From Arthrobacter mangrovi (GTDB taxonomy: Bacteria; Actinomycetota; Actinomycetes; Actinomycetales; Micrococcaceae): DNA of 64,000 nt. The first letter of the stretch is position 1, and every line of letters starts with the position of its first letter. Below the pieces are notes generated by a model, which was not told the DNA's origin, searched no databases, and was given only the letters and a program-made list of their open reading frames with translations. The stretch is from assembly GCF_026011795.1 (NCBI RefSeq), contig NZ_BRVS01000004.1:62001-126000 (forward strand), in the 5' to 3' direction. Below are positions 12,981 to 24,082 of this stretch, one piece after another. A program made the translations under genes and the position numbers.

Positions 12981-12996
12981 CTTCAAGTACTTGAAG
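12981..12996. promoter_or_regulatory. 16-base perfect palindrome, probable MerR operator
   Basis: CTTCAAGTACTTGAAG is self-complementary over all 16 bases and resembles the SoxR/MerR operator CCTCAAGTTAACTTGAGG. It lies 18 bases before the MerR start codon. A possible -35 TTGTCT (12977-12982) and -10 TATCGT (13001-13006), 18 bases apart, flank it, so it would fill the spacer as MerR proteins require. Transcription would then begin at or next to the GTG, giving a leaderless or nearly leaderless mRNA. Confidence 0.7.
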
Positions 12997-13013
12997 TTCC
13001 TATCGTTAATCGA

Positions 13014-13475
13014 GTGAGTGCAACAAGCATCCAGCACACCTACTCGATTAAGGAGGCGTCGGCGCTGACCGGGCTGCCGGCCAGCACGCTGCGCTACTAC
13101 GAATCCATCGGCGTCATCACCCCGATCCGCCGCGGCGCGAGCAGCAAGCACCGCGTCTATACCAACGAAGACCTGGACCTCCTGACCTGGGTGTCGTGCC
13201 TCAGCGCGACGGGCATGTCGGTCGCCGACATGCGCCGCTACCTCGCGAACGGAGCCCTCGGGCCGGCCGCCGCCCCGGAGCAGATCGAACTGCTGGAAGC
13301 CCAGCAGGCTCACCTGGCGGCGGAGGCAAAGGCCATCGCCCTGCGCGAACGGTACGTCGCGCTGAAAATCGGCTACTGGCAGGCTGTCCAGGCCGGAGAC
13401 GGTGCCAGGGCCGAGCAGCTCTCTGACGAGGCACGCACACTGGCCGACGAGCTCAAGAAAACCAGGAAACAGTAA
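13014..13475 (+). CDS. MerR-family regulator
   Basis: 153 residues from GTG at 13014; no Shine-Dalgarno is visible, consistent with a leaderless message. The N-terminal winged helix reads YSIKEASALTGLPASTLRYYESIG, the MerR DNA-binding signature. A coiled dimerisation helix rich in Glu/Ala/Leu follows (about 85-150). There is no C-terminal Cys cluster, so it is not a metal- or SoxR-type sensor. It sits 82 bases before a zinc alcohol dehydrogenase gene, as in AdhR-type pairs that respond to aldehydes or electrophiles, so it probably regulates itself and the dehydrogenase through the palindrome at 12981. Confidence 0.85.
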   Translation: MSATSIQHTYSIKEASALTGLPASTLRYYESIGVITPIRRGASSKHRVYTNEDLDLLTWVSCLSATGMSVADMRRYLANGALGPAAAPEQIELLEAQQAHLAAEAKAIALRERYVALKIGYWQAVQAGDGARAEQLSDEARTLADELKKTRKQ

Positions 13476-13557
13476 ACAACCCCCGCCCACCTGAGCGCGG
13501 ACCGAATGGTCCGCCCGTCCGGTATGCCCAAAATCTGCCTCCAGAAGGAGAAACCAC

Positions 13558-14604
13558 ATGACCACCACCGTCCACGCCTACGCCTCCCCCTCGGCCGACG
13601 AGGACCTTGTCCCCACGACCATCGAACGCCGCGAAGTCGGCCCCCACGACGTCCTGATCGAGATCAAGTACGCCGGCATCTGCCACTCCGACATCCACAC
13701 CGTGCGCGGCGAATGGGGCCCGCAGGCCTATCCGCTGGTCCCCGGCCACGAAATCGCCGGCGTCGTAGCGAAAATCGGGTCCGAGGTGACCAAGCACGCC
13801 GTCGGCGACCGGGTCGGCGTGGGCTGCATGGTCAACTCCTGCGGCAACTGCAGGAACTGCAAGGCGGGCGACGAGCAGTACTGCCTCAACGGGATGGTGG
13901 GCACCTACGGGGCCACCGACCGCGACGGGACCATCACCCAGGGCGGGTACTCGACCCACGTCGTCGTCACCGAAGACTTCGTGCTCCGGATCCCCGAGGG
14001 CATCGACCTCGACGTCGCCGCTCCCCTGCTCTGCGCCGGCATCACCACGTACTCGCCCCTGAGCCGCTGGGGTGCCGGACCCGGCAAGAAGGTCGCGGTC
14101 GTGGGCCTCGGCGGCCTTGGCCACATGGCGGTCAAGATCGCGCACGCCATGGGCGCCGAGGTCACCGTCCTGTCCCAGTCCCTCAAGAAGCGTGAGGACG
14201 GCCTGCGCCTGGGCGCCGACCACTACTACGCGACGAGCGACGAAGCCACCTTCACCGAGCTGGCCGGTTCGTTCGACCTCATCATCAACACCGTCAGCGC
14301 CCCGATCGACGTCAGTGCCTTCCTGGGGCTCGTGACGGTCGGCGGTGCCATGGTCAACGTGGGCGCGCCCGCGGAGCCGCTGCCGGTGAACGCGATGGCA
14401 CTTATCGGCGGCCGCCGTTCCTTCGCCGGTTCCATGATCGGCGGCATCCCCGAGACCCAGCAGATGCTGGACTTCTGCGCCGAGCACGGCATCGGCGCGG
14501 AGATCGAGGTCATTTCCGCCGACAAGATCAACGATGCTTACGAACGCGTCCTCGCCTCGGACGTGCGCTACCGCTTCGTTATCGACACCGCGACCCTCAG
14601 CTAG
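13558..14604 (+). CDS. Zinc-dependent NAD(P) alcohol dehydrogenase, YahK/CAD type
   Basis: 348 residues, ATG preceded by AAGGAG. Medium-chain dehydrogenase oxidising alcohols or reducing aldehydes in the cytoplasm. The catalytic zinc ligands are in GICHSDIH and PGHEIAGVV. The structural zinc site is [15 protein letters not shown]. The Rossmann motif is [13 protein letters not shown]. The family (YahK, cinnamyl-alcohol dehydrogenase group) usually prefers NADPH and aldehyde reduction. Cotranscription with the upstream MerR gene suggests aldehyde detoxification. A short inverted repeat GCGGACC-GAAT-GGTCCGC lies in the gap between them (13497-13514). Confidence 0.93.
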   Translation: MTTTVHAYASPSADEDLVPTTIERREVGPHDVLIEIKYAGICHSDIHTVRGEWGPQAYPLVPGHEIAGVVAKIGSEVTKHAVGDRVGVGCMVNSCGNCRNCKAGDEQYCLNGMVGTYGATDRDGTITQGGYSTHVVVTEDFVLRIPEGIDLDVAAPLLCAGITTYSPLSRWGAGPGKKVAVVGLGGLGHMAVKIAHAMGAEVTVLSQSLKKREDGLRLGADHYYATSDEATFTELAGSFDLIINTVSAPIDVSAFLGLVTVGGAMVNVGAPAEPLPVNAMALIGGRRSFAGSMIGGIPETQQMLDFCAEHGIGAEIEVISADKINDAYERVLASDVRYRFVIDTATLS

Positions 14605-14608
14605 CGGC

Positions 14609-14651
14609 CATGCCGGGGCGCGGCGGTTGAGTACCGCCGCGCCCCGGCATG
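14609..14651. terminator. Bidirectional terminator between convergent genes
   Basis: A 19-base perfect inverted repeat (CATGCCGGGGCGCGGCGGT and its complement) with loop TGAGT starts four bases after the dehydrogenase stop and serves the convergent MFS gene as well. Confidence 0.85.
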
Positions 14652-14722
14652 CCAGGCGTCAGCAGTCGGGCGCCCGCAGTCGGGCGGGCCGCAGGAGGGC
14701 GGCCCGCAGTCGGCCTTCCCCG

Positions 14723-15937
14723 CTACCCGCGGTCCGCGCTCCGGAAGGCGAGCACCGCCGTCGTGCCCGCAAGCACGGCCAGCGCGCCGGCGAAGGCCGC
14801 CAGCCCGGCCCAGCCGAACTGCACGAAGAACAGCCCGCCGGCCCAGCCGAACAGGCTCGAGCCGGCGTAGTAGAAGAGGTTGTACAGGCTGGAGGCCTGG
14901 GACCGCCCGACTTCCGCCAGCCGCGGGGTCCAGCCGGAGGCCACGGAGTGCGCCGCGAAGAAGCCGGCCGTGAACACCAGCAGGCCCAGCAGGACCACCG
15001 GCAGCCAGTCGGACAGCGTGATGGCCAGCCCGCCGAGGATCACCGGAATGCTCGCCAGCAGCACGCGGAGCCGCCCGAACCGCACGGTCAGGCCGCCGGC
15101 GAGGCGCGAGGAGACGGTGCCGGCGAGGTAGGCGAGGAACAGCAGGCTCGCCAGCGAAGGCGGCAGGTTGAACGGCGGCGCCTCCAGCCGGAAGCCGAGG
15201 TAGTTGTAGACGGCCACGAACCCGCCCATCAGCAGGAAGCCCTGGGCGTACAGCGCCAGCAGCCGCGGCGAGCGCAGGTTGGCCAGGATGCGGGCCAACA
15301 ACCCGGGGCCCTCGCCGCGGACCAGCGGCCGGAAGCCACGCGGTGCCGGAGCCAGCCGGACGAAGGCGAGCGCGGCCAGCGCGGCCAGGATGCTGACCGC
15401 GAGCACGCCGGCGCGCCAGTCCCACAGTTCGGCCAGCGGTCCGGCCACCAATCGGCCGGTCAGTCCGCCGATCGTGGTGCCGGCGACGTAGGTCCCCGCG
15501 GCCACCGCCGCGTGCAGCCGCTGGACCTCCTCGTTCAGGTACACCAGCGCCACGGCCGGAATCCCGCCGAGCGCGGCGCCTTCCAGGAACCGCAGCCCGA
15601 GCATCGCTGGGAACCCGGGTGCCAAGGGCAGCAGCAAACCGAGTACGACGGCGGCGCTGATCGCCCAGGTCATCGCGCGTTTGCGTCCGCAACGGTCCGC
15701 GATCGCCGACCATGGGATGACCGCGAGCGCCAGGCCGATCGTGGCGGCGGAGACGCTGAGGGCGGCGTCCGCGGCGCTGATCCCGAACTCGCGCGCAATG
15801 CCCGGCAGCACCGCCTGCACCGAGTACAGCTGGGCGAACGTCGCGAGTCCGCCGAACAGCAGCGCCAGCAGCATGTTCCGGTAGCCCTGGCTGCCCTTGG
15901 GATGCCCCTGCCAGGGCTGCTGGTCTGCTGAAGTCAC
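14723..15937 (-). CDS. MFS transporter, YnfM-like exporter
   Basis: 404 residues with about 12 hydrophobic helices. The conserved MFS loop after helix two reads WSAIADRCGRKRAM, and the second half repeats GGLTVRFGRLRVLL. The short first loop and the FAQLYSVQAVLPGIAREFGIS segment fit the YnfM/arabinose-exporter-like group, predicted drug or metabolite efflux carriers. The start is GTG at 15937; a Met at residue 22 is an alternative. The MarR gene just upstream on the same strand (90-base gap) may regulate it. The stretch after its stop (about 14655-14715) contains three imperfect GCAGTCGG copies of no evident role. Confidence 0.88.
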   Translation of the reverse strand: MTSADQQPWQGHPKGSQGYRNMLLALLFGGLATFAQLYSVQAVLPGIAREFGISAADAALSVSAATIGLALAVIPWSAIADRCGRKRAMTWAISAAVVLGLLLPLAPGFPAMLGLRFLEGAALGGIPAVALVYLNEEVQRLHAAVAAGTYVAGTTIGGLTGRLVAGPLAELWDWRAGVLAVSILAALAALAFVRLAPAPRGFRPLVRGEGPGLLARILANLRSPRLLALYAQGFLLMGGFVAVYNYLGFRLEAPPFNLPPSLASLLFLAYLAGTVSSRLAGGLTVRFGRLRVLLASIPVILGGLAITLSDWLPVVLLGLLVFTAGFFAAHSVASGWTPRLAEVGRSQASSLYNLFYYAGSSLFGWAGGLFFVQFGWAGLAAFAGALAVLAGTTAVLAFRSADRG

Positions 15938-16027
15938 GCCTTCGATGCTAGCTTTCGGGGCCCCCGGCTCCTCAACGGCGCACAGTGCAGGCGGAACTTC
16001 GGGTGCGAGTCACACTATCGCGCCGCA

Positions 16028-16492
16028 CTATGCCGTGGCGGAATGCTCGGGCAGGCCCTCCGTATCCCAGCGCTGGGCCCCGAGGGTGTCGACCAGTTCG
16101 GTGAGGCTCTCCCGCAGTCCCTCGACGCCGATCCCGGCTTCGGCTTCCAGTTCCGCTTCGAGGCCCGCGGCCCGGGCGAAAGCCTCCTTGCCCCGGGGGC
16201 TCATGCTGACGAGGATCGTCCTTCCGTCGGCGGCGTCCGACTCGCGGAGGACGAGCCCCTGTCCCTCCATCCTGGTCAGGGTGGATCCCAAGGTCTGCGG
16301 CTGCAGGCGGAGGTTCTTCGCGAGGCCGGCCTGCGTCTTCCGCCCGAGCTGGTCCAAGGCGGCCAGGATCCGCATGCTGGCGTGGGTGAGCCCGAGTTCC
16401 CGCAGCCGTTCGTTGTAGCGGTTCTCCATGAGGCGCGCGGCCGTCAGGAGCATTTCTGCACACGATCTGTCCAAACCGGACATTCGGGTCAT
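16028..16492 (-). CDS. MarR-family transcriptional regulator
   Basis: 154 residues. The winged helix core is THASMRILAALDQLGRKTQAGLAKNLRLQPQTLGSTLTRMEGQGLV, followed by the wing SDAADGRTILVSMSPRGKEAF, the typical MarR D-x-R-D-like wing. Helices at both ends form the dimer. It lies upstream of, and in the same direction as, the MFS exporter, a frequent repressor-efflux arrangement, and diverges from the bcp peroxiredoxin gene. An effector, probably a phenolic or oxidant, can only be guessed. Confidence 0.92.
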   Translation of the reverse strand: MTRMSGLDRSCAEMLLTAARLMENRYNERLRELGLTHASMRILAALDQLGRKTQAGLAKNLRLQPQTLGSTLTRMEGQGLVLRESDAADGRTILVSMSPRGKEAFARAAGLEAELEAEAGIGVEGLRESLTELVDTLGAQRWDTEGLPEHSATA

Positions 16493-16689
16493 GATTGCCT
16501 GCGCTCCTTTGCCTGTTCGTCTGCTGGACTTTCTTCCATTATCCGCCAGTTGTCTCGACTATCGAGCAAAACCGAAAAAATAAGACCACTTATCTTATCG
16601 CTCCTTCCGCGGCGCACGCTGGACCTCGCACGGAGCGTCATATACCGTTATGCAATAACCGGATTTCGCATTACGAAAAAGGAGACATC

Positions 16690-17160
16690 GTGGCCCAGCT
16701 TCGCCCGGGAGATTCCGCCCCCGCCTTCACCCTCGAGGACGCCGCCGGCGGCAAGGTATCGCTGTCGGACTATGCCGGCCGGAACGTCGTCGTCTACTTC
16801 TATCCCAAGGCTGCCACCCCGGGCTGCACCACCGAAGCCTGCGACTTCCGCGACAACTTGAACTCGCTCCAGGCGGCCGGCTTCGACGTGGTCGGCATTT
16901 CGCCGGACGAGCCGGCGGCGCTGCAGGAGTTCAGCGCGGCGGAATCCCTGACGTTCCCGCTGCTCTCGGATCCGGACTTCGCCGTTGCCGAGGCCTACGG
17001 TTCCTACGGCGACAAGGAGTTCAACGGCAGGACCTTCACGGGGACGCTGCGCAGCACCGTCGTCGTCGACCCGGAAGGCAAGGTCCGCCTCGCGGAGTAC
17101 AACGTGGACGCCAAGGGCCACGTGGCCCGGCTGCGCGAAGAGCTGAACATAACGGCGTAA
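16690..17160 (+). CDS. bcp: Thiol peroxidase, BCP/PrxQ type
   Basis: 156 residues from GTG at 16690, chosen because AAAAGGAG lies six bases before it; upstream in-frame starts lack a site. Peroxiredoxin of the thioredoxin fold that reduces hydrogen peroxide and organic peroxides. The active site is PKAATPGCTTEACDFRDN: the peroxidatic Cys and a resolving Cys five residues later are both present, the atypical two-Cys BCP arrangement. The conserved Arg of the active site is in GTLRSTVVVDPEG. Thioredoxin is the expected electron donor. Monocistronic, followed by a hairpin. Confidence 0.95.
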   Translation: MAQLRPGDSAPAFTLEDAAGGKVSLSDYAGRNVVVYFYPKAATPGCTTEACDFRDNLNSLQAAGFDVVGISPDEPAALQEFSAAESLTFPLLSDPDFAVAEAYGSYGDKEFNGRTFTGTLRSTVVVDPEGKVRLAEYNVDAKGHVARLREELNITA

Positions 17161-17186
17161 ACTAGTCAGCGCACTCGCACGCGTTT

Positions 17187-17216
17187 GAGGCCCTTCCCAC
17201 TGCCGGGAGGGGCCTC
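17187..17216 (+). terminator. Terminator after bcp
   Basis: GAGGCCCTTCCC and GGGAGGGGCCTC form a 12-pair stem with one G-U pair and a six-base loop, 27 bases after the bcp stop, followed by ATTCAGTT. Confidence 0.75.
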
Positions 17217-17450
17217 ATTCAGTTACCCCCGGCTGCTGACCGGTGCCGCTTGAAACGATTGGGAAACGAGGTGCCGCGGACTCTGGCGGGCCCGATGCCA
17301 AAGATCTAACCTTCTCTTTATCGACTCCAACTCGGCGTAAGGAGGGGTGCGGGAATCCAGCGGCGGACGGGGGTGCGCCACGCTCCCGACGCCGCCGTAC
17401 GGCCGGGTGGGCACGATGCGCAGGCGGCCGCGGCGTCTCCGCACGACGGC

Positions 17451-19517
17451 ATGATGAGCCTTTTTGCAAAGCCCGAACCGGTCCCCTTCTCTGTGCTGAT
17501 GACCTCGGCACGTCCCGACCGGAGCCGCGCCAGGCGCCGCAGCATCTCCCGGCGGCTGAACTCCTGGATAGTGTGGGTCGCGACCGCTGCCCTCGGCGCC
17601 GCTCTGATCGTCGCACCCGCCTCCATCGGGCTCTCGTACGTCGGCAGCGCCGCGCTGGACGCCTGGGACACCCTGCCGACCAACCTGCCGCTGAACGTGC
17701 CGCTGGCCCAGCAGACCGTGATGCTCGACAAGAACGGCAAAGAGTTCGCCCGCCTCTACAACGTGAACCGGATCGACGTCGACCTGAACCAGGTGTCCCC
17801 GGCGTTCCAGCAGACCCTGCTGTCCACCGAGGACGCGAGGTTCTACGAACACGGCGGGGTGGATCCCTACGGCATCACCCGCGCACTGATCCACAACCTC
17901 TCCAGCAGCGACGTCCAGGGCGCCTCCACCATTACCCAGCAGCTGGTCCAGAACATCCTGGTCAACAATGCCCGGGACGAGGTCGAGCTGTCCGTGGCCG
18001 CCGGTGATACCTACAATGCCAAGATCCGCGAGGCCAAGTACGCGGTCGCCCTGGAAAAGCAGCTGTCCAAGGACGAGATCCTCAAGAGGTACATGAACGC
18101 CGTCTATTTCGGCAACGGAGCCTACGGGGTAGAGGCCGCCGCCCGCGTCTACTTCAGCACCACGGCGGCCAAGCTGAACCATGTCCAGTCCGCGCTGCTC
18201 GTCGGCATGCTCAAGGCTCCCGTGAGCCTGGACCCGTTCACCCACCCCGAGGCTGCGACCGAGCGCCGGAACACGGTGCTCGGCGTCCTCGAGCAGCGGA
18301 AGGTCCTGGCTCCCAAAGAGGCCCAGGCCGCGCGCGAGTCGGGGCTGGGCGTGAAGCGCGGGTCCGTGCCCTCCAGCTGCGGCGGCTCGAAGTACCCGTT
18401 CTACTGCGAGGTCGTCCGCGAGGAGCTGCTGACCAACCCGGCGTTCGGCAAGACCGCCGAGGCACGCCAGCAACGGTTCAACCAGGGCGGCCTGACGCTG
18501 ACCACCGGGCTGGATCCGAAGGCGGCGGACGCCGCGCAGGCCGCCGTCGAGAAGGCGCTCGGCAACCGCAACCGCGTCGCCCTGGGGACCGCCGTCGTCG
18601 TGCCCGGCAAGGGCCACATCGCCGCCATCGCGGAGAACCGCGAGTGGGGCAAGGGCGGCGGCAAGACGCAGGTAGTCTACGCGGAGAACGCCTTCCAGGT
18701 GGGCTCCGCCATGAAGCCGATCGTGCTGGCCACCGCGCTCAGCCAGGGCATTCCGCCGTCCCTGCGGCTGAGGGCGGACGGCCCGTACCGCACGGCGGCC
18801 CTGGACAACCCGCGCGGCGGCTACATCAACTACAACAACCGCGACTACGGCGTGATCAACGCCTATCAGGCGATCAGGAGCTCGGTGAACGTCTATTTCG
18901 TCCGGTTGATCGAGCGCGTCGGCGTCATCAACACCGCCAAGATGGCGGAGAAGCTGGGGATCACCACGATCCCGGCCGACGAGCTGACCGGGCGGGAGGC
19001 CTCCCTGGCCCTGGGCGCCTACGAGGTCCCGCCGCTGCAGATGGCCAGCGCCTACGCCGCCTTCATGAGCGGCGGCGTGGTGTGCAAGCCGGTGGCCATC
19101 ATCAAGGCGCAGCGCACCGACACCAAGAAGAACCTCCCCGTGCCGGACCCCGACTGCCACAAGGCGATCGACAAGGATGTGGCCGACACCGTCGCCCACG
19201 CCCTGAAGGAACCGTTCAAGCCGACCGGCACGCTGGGGCAGCTGAAGGGCCTCAAGGGCCGCGAGGCCGGCGCCAAGACGGGCACCACCAACAGCTTCGC
19301 CGCCAACTGGATCGTCGGCGGCACGCCGCAGCTGCTGGCCGCCGTCTGGCTGGGCGACCCGCGCGGCGGCGCGCAGCATCCGCTCAAGCGGGTCGAGGCC
19401 TACGGCAGGACGTTCAAGGACCTGACCGGCTCCGAGGTGGCGGGCCCCGTCTGGAAAGAGACCATGGAGGGCGCGCTCAAGGGGGTCAAGGCCGTGCGGC
19501 TGCCGGATGCCCCGTAA
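17451..19517 (+). CDS. Class A penicillin-binding protein
   Basis: 688 residues from the ATG at 17451; a GTG at 17373 would add 26, and neither has a strong ribosome site, so the start is uncertain. Bifunctional peptidoglycan synthase anchored by one N-terminal helix (WIVWVATAALGAALIVAPA). The GT51 glycosyltransferase domain has STEDARFYEHGGVDPYGITR (catalytic Glu near 127) and GASTITQQLVQN. The transpeptidase domain has the SxxK motif SAMK (Ser419-Lys422), SxN as SSVN and KTG as AKTGTT (Lys609). All catalytic motifs are intact. No PASTA repeats or C-terminal tail are seen. Confidence 0.93.
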   Translation: MMSLFAKPEPVPFSVLMTSARPDRSRARRRSISRRLNSWIVWVATAALGAALIVAPASIGLSYVGSAALDAWDTLPTNLPLNVPLAQQTVMLDKNGKEFARLYNVNRIDVDLNQVSPAFQQTLLSTEDARFYEHGGVDPYGITRALIHNLSSSDVQGASTITQQLVQNILVNNARDEVELSVAAGDTYNAKIREAKYAVALEKQLSKDEILKRYMNAVYFGNGAYGVEAAARVYFSTTAAKLNHVQSALLVGMLKAPVSLDPFTHPEAATERRNTVLGVLEQRKVLAPKEAQAARESGLGVKRGSVPSSCGGSKYPFYCEVVREELLTNPAFGKTAEARQQRFNQGGLTLTTGLDPKAADAAQAAVEKALGNRNRVALGTAVVVPGKGHIAAIAENREWGKGGGKTQVVYAENAFQVGSAMKPIVLATALSQGIPPSLRLRADGPYRTAALDNPRGGYINYNNRDYGVINAYQAIRSSVNVYFVRLIERVGVINTAKMAEKLGITTIPADELTGREASLALGAYEVPPLQMASAYAAFMSGGVVCKPVAIIKAQRTDTKKNLPVPDPDCHKAIDKDVADTVAHALKEPFKPTGTLGQLKGLKGREAGAKTGTTNSFAANWIVGGTPQLLAAVWLGDPRGGAQHPLKRVEAYGRTFKDLTGSEVAGPVWKETMEGALKGVKAVRLPDAP

Positions 19518-19532
19518 CCCTAGGTCCATGGT

Positions 19533-19557
19533 CCGAGATCCGTAGCCCGAGATCCGT
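19533..19557. repeat. Two 14-base direct repeats between PBP and allB
   Basis: CCGAGATCCGT occurs at 19533 and 19547 (period 14) in the short gap between the convergent genes. Likely a slippage duplication; no known role. Confidence 0.5.
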
Positions 19558-19563
19558 GGTCCG

Positions 19564-20910
19564 CTACGCTGCGCCGCGGCGCAGCAGCCGCCCAGCGGGC
19601 ACTTCGCCGTCGATCTCCCCGCCGCGCAGGAAGGTTTTGCGCACGACGCCGGAAAGCACCTTTCCGTCGTACGGCGTGATCGGGTTCTTGTGCTTGAGTC
19701 TCTTCGCGTCCACCACGAAGGACTCGTCCGCGGCGAAGATGGAAAAGTCCGCGTCGAAGCCGAGCGCCAACTGGCCCTTGTGCGACATGCCCGCAAGCTG
19801 TGCAGGCTTGCGGGACATCCAGTCCACCACCTGCTCCAGTGCCAGCCCGCGGCGGCGGCCCTCGGTCCAGATCAGCGACAGCCCCAGCTGCAGCGAGGCG
19901 ACGCCGCCCCAGGCGACGCCGAAGTCGCCGTTCTCCAGGTCCTTGAGGTCCAGGGTGCTGGGCGAGTGGTCGGAGACGATGCAGTCGATCACGCCATCCT
20001 CGAGGCCCTGCCAGAGCAGTTCGCGGTTGGAAGCCTCGCGGATCGGCGGGCAGCATTTGAATGCCGTCGCACCGTTGGGAATCTCTTCGGCCAGCAACGT
20101 CAGGTAGTGCGGGCAGGTTTCCACCGTGATCCGCACACCGTCGCGCTTGGCGCTGGCAAGCATCGGCAGCGCGTCCGAGGACGACAGGTGCAGGATGTGC
20201 GCGCGGGCGCCGGTCCAGCGGGCCCGTTCAATCACCTCGGCGATGGCGACGTTCTCCGCGCCGCGCGGGCGGGACGCCAGGAACCGGGCGTACTGGTCCC
20301 CCTCGGCGTGCGGCGCCCGCTCGATGGCCCGGGAGTCCTCGGCGTGGACAATCATCAGCGAGTCGAAGCCCTTCAGCTCCGCCATGTCCTTTTCCATCTC
20401 GTCCGCATCCAGCGGCGGGAACTCATCGACGCCGGAATGCAGCAGGAAGCACTTGAACCCGAACACGCCCTCGTCATGCAGGGGCCTCAGGTCACCGAGG
20501 TTGCCGGGCACGGCTCCACCCCAGAAGCCGACGTCCACGAACGCCTGGTCCAGCGCGGCGGCACGCTTCTCCTCCAGCGCGGGAACGTTGACCGTGGGCG
20601 GGATGCTGTTCAGCGGCATGTCGAGGATGGTGGTCACGCCGCCGGCGGCCGCGGCGCGGGTGGCAGAGGCGAACCCTTCCCACTCGGTGCGGCCCGGCTC
20701 GTTGACGTGCACGTGCGTGTCCACCAGCCCCGGAATCAGCGTCTCGTCCGCGGCGAGCTCGATGCTCCGCCGGCCGCGCAGTCCGTTGCCGAGCGGCTCC
20801 ATCGCGCGGATGGTCCCGTCGAGCACGCCCACCTCGCGGGCGGCGATTCCCGCCGTCGTCATGATCCGCTCTCCGCGGATGACCAGGTCAAACTCAGGCT
20901 CGGCGGCCAT
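19564..20910 (-). CDS. allB: Allantoinase
   Basis: 448 residues from ATG 20910 (AGGGAG site upstream); 49 residues further upstream are open but lie inside the preceding gene. Amidohydrolase opening the hydantoin ring of allantoin to give allantoate. Metal-binding motifs: DTHVHVNEPGRTEWEG near residue 60, the carboxylated Lys in GFKCFLLHSG, His in MIVHAED and LHLSSSD, and Asp in VSDHSPST. Last gene of hyi-garR-gcl-glxK-allB, two bases after the glxK stop. It links uric acid breakdown (second operon at 56-61 kb) to the glyoxylate genes around it. Confidence 0.95.
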   Translation of the reverse strand: MAAEPEFDLVIRGERIMTTAGIAAREVGVLDGTIRAMEPLGNGLRGRRSIELAADETLIPGLVDTHVHVNEPGRTEWEGFASATRAAAAGGVTTILDMPLNSIPPTVNVPALEEKRAAALDQAFVDVGFWGGAVPGNLGDLRPLHDEGVFGFKCFLLHSGVDEFPPLDADEMEKDMAELKGFDSLMIVHAEDSRAIERAPHAEGDQYARFLASRPRGAENVAIAEVIERARWTGARAHILHLSSSDALPMLASAKRDGVRITVETCPHYLTLLAEEIPNGATAFKCCPPIREASNRELLWQGLEDGVIDCIVSDHSPSTLDLKDLENGDFGVAWGGVASLQLGLSLIWTEGRRRGLALEQVVDWMSRKPAQLAGMSHKGQLALGFDADFSIFAADESFVVDAKRLKHKNPITPYDGKVLSGVVRKTFLRGGEIDGEVPAGRLLRRGAA

Positions 20911-20912
20911 GG

Positions 20913-22139
20913 TCAGGCTCCCTTCATGGTGCTCAGCAGGCCGGCCTCCGCAGGCCGGCCCTTCCCCGGCAGGGCCGCGGCGGCCGTGCCTTCCTTCAGT
21001 ATTGCGGCGATCGCCGCTCCTGTCTGCTCCAGCAGCTGCGGCGCGGACGCCATGCACCGCTGCACGTCGGGATCCAGCTCGAGCAGCTCGAACGTGGCGG
21101 AAATACCGGCCGCGCGGAGGCGGTCCTCCGGCAGCAGGTTCCGCCCGCAGACCGCGTACACCGGCACGCCGGCGGCAGCGGCGGCCTCGGCCACGCCCAC
21201 CGGCGCCTTGCCCTCCAGCGACTGCGTGTCCAGGCTGCCTTCGCCGGTGACCACCAGCCGGGCGCCGTCCAGTTTCCGGCGCAGCCCGATCAGTTCCATG
21301 ACGACGTCGATCCCGCGTTCGCGCCGTGCGTTGAGGACGGCGAGGGCGGCGAAGCCCACTCCCCCGGCGGCGCCGGCACCGGGGAAGACTGCTGCGGCGC
21401 GGGTGCCCGGTCCCAGCTCCTTGGCCAGCACCTGGACGAAACGGCCCAGCGCGGCGTCCAACAGCTCCACGTGTTCCGGTGAAGCCCCCTTCTGCGGGCC
21501 GAAGACCGCCGCGGCCCCGTCGGGGCCCAGCAGCGGATTGTCCACATCGGACGCCAGCACCAGGGATACCCGGTCCAGCCGCCCGTCCAGGCCGGACAGG
21601 TCCACCGCGGCGAGCCGCGCCAGCGCCCCGCCGCCGTGCGGAAGGTCGGCGCCGCCGTCGTCCAGCAATCTGGCGCCCAGCCCCTGCAGCAGGCCCGCGC
21701 CGCCGTCGGTGCAGGCGCTGCCGCCCACGCCGAGGACGATCTCGGTGCAGCCGGTATCCAGCGCCGCCCGGATCAGCTCGCCGGTGCCGCGGCTGGTGGC
21801 GGCCAGCGGCTCCAGCCGGCCTCCGGGCAGCACATCCAGCCCGGACGCCGCCGCCAGCTCGACCACGGCCCGCCTGCCGTCCACCGCGAACGCGGCCTCC
21901 AGCGGCCTGCCGGTCGGACCGGTGACGATGGCCCGGTGCCGGCGGTAGCCTGCGCCGATGGCGGCTTCGACCGTGCCCTCGCCGCCGTCGGCGACCGGAA
22001 CCTTCACGATCTCCAGGTCCGGGGCGGCGGCCAGCAGCCCGCGCTCCAGGGCCGCGGCGACCTGGGGTGCCGGCAGCGAGCCCTTGAACTTGTCCGGCGC
22101 GAGCACGACCCGCACGCCTGCGTCCTTGTTAGCCGCCAT
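20913..22139 (-). CDS. glxK: Glycerate kinase, GarK/GlxK family
   Basis: 408 residues. Phosphorylates D-glycerate from the garR product, feeding glycolysis. Family motifs seen: APDKFKGSLPAPQVAAA at the N-terminus, PVADGGEGTVEA, LGVGGSACTDGGAGLLQGLGA and VTGEGSLDTQSLEGKAPVGVA. Members of this class I family generally make 2-phosphoglycerate. It begins three bases after the gcl stop with no clear ribosome site of its own, so translation is probably coupled to gcl. Confidence 0.95.
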   Translation of the reverse strand: MAANKDAGVRVVLAPDKFKGSLPAPQVAAALERGLLAAAPDLEIVKVPVADGGEGTVEAAIGAGYRRHRAIVTGPTGRPLEAAFAVDGRRAVVELAAASGLDVLPGGRLEPLAATSRGTGELIRAALDTGCTEIVLGVGGSACTDGGAGLLQGLGARLLDDGGADLPHGGGALARLAAVDLSGLDGRLDRVSLVLASDVDNPLLGPDGAAAVFGPQKGASPEHVELLDAALGRFVQVLAKELGPGTRAAAVFPGAGAAGGVGFAALAVLNARRERGIDVVMELIGLRRKLDGARLVVTGEGSLDTQSLEGKAPVGVAEAAAAAGVPVYAVCGRNLLPEDRLRAAGISATFELLELDPDVQRCMASAPQLLEQTGAAIAAILKEGTAAAALPGKGRPAEAGLLSTMKGA

Positions 22140-22142
22140 CGC

Positions 22143-23933
<1,791 letters not shown>

Positions 23934-24082
23934 GGGAGTCTCCTTGGAAAGCTGAGGGTGCCCGCGGTGGGGCGGTTTTTGGGTGTGGCTGGCCGGACCG
24001 GCGCCGTTGATTACGACGCCGGTCTGGCGGCTTATGGTGGTGGCCCGCCTAGGCGCGGGTGTGCTTTGCGGGGCGGGTTGCC

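Noticed and set aside
17223-19796. 857-codon minus-strand frame opposite the penicillin-binding protein
   Set aside because: No motif and biased composition; the opposite strand has intact GT51 and transpeptidase motifs.
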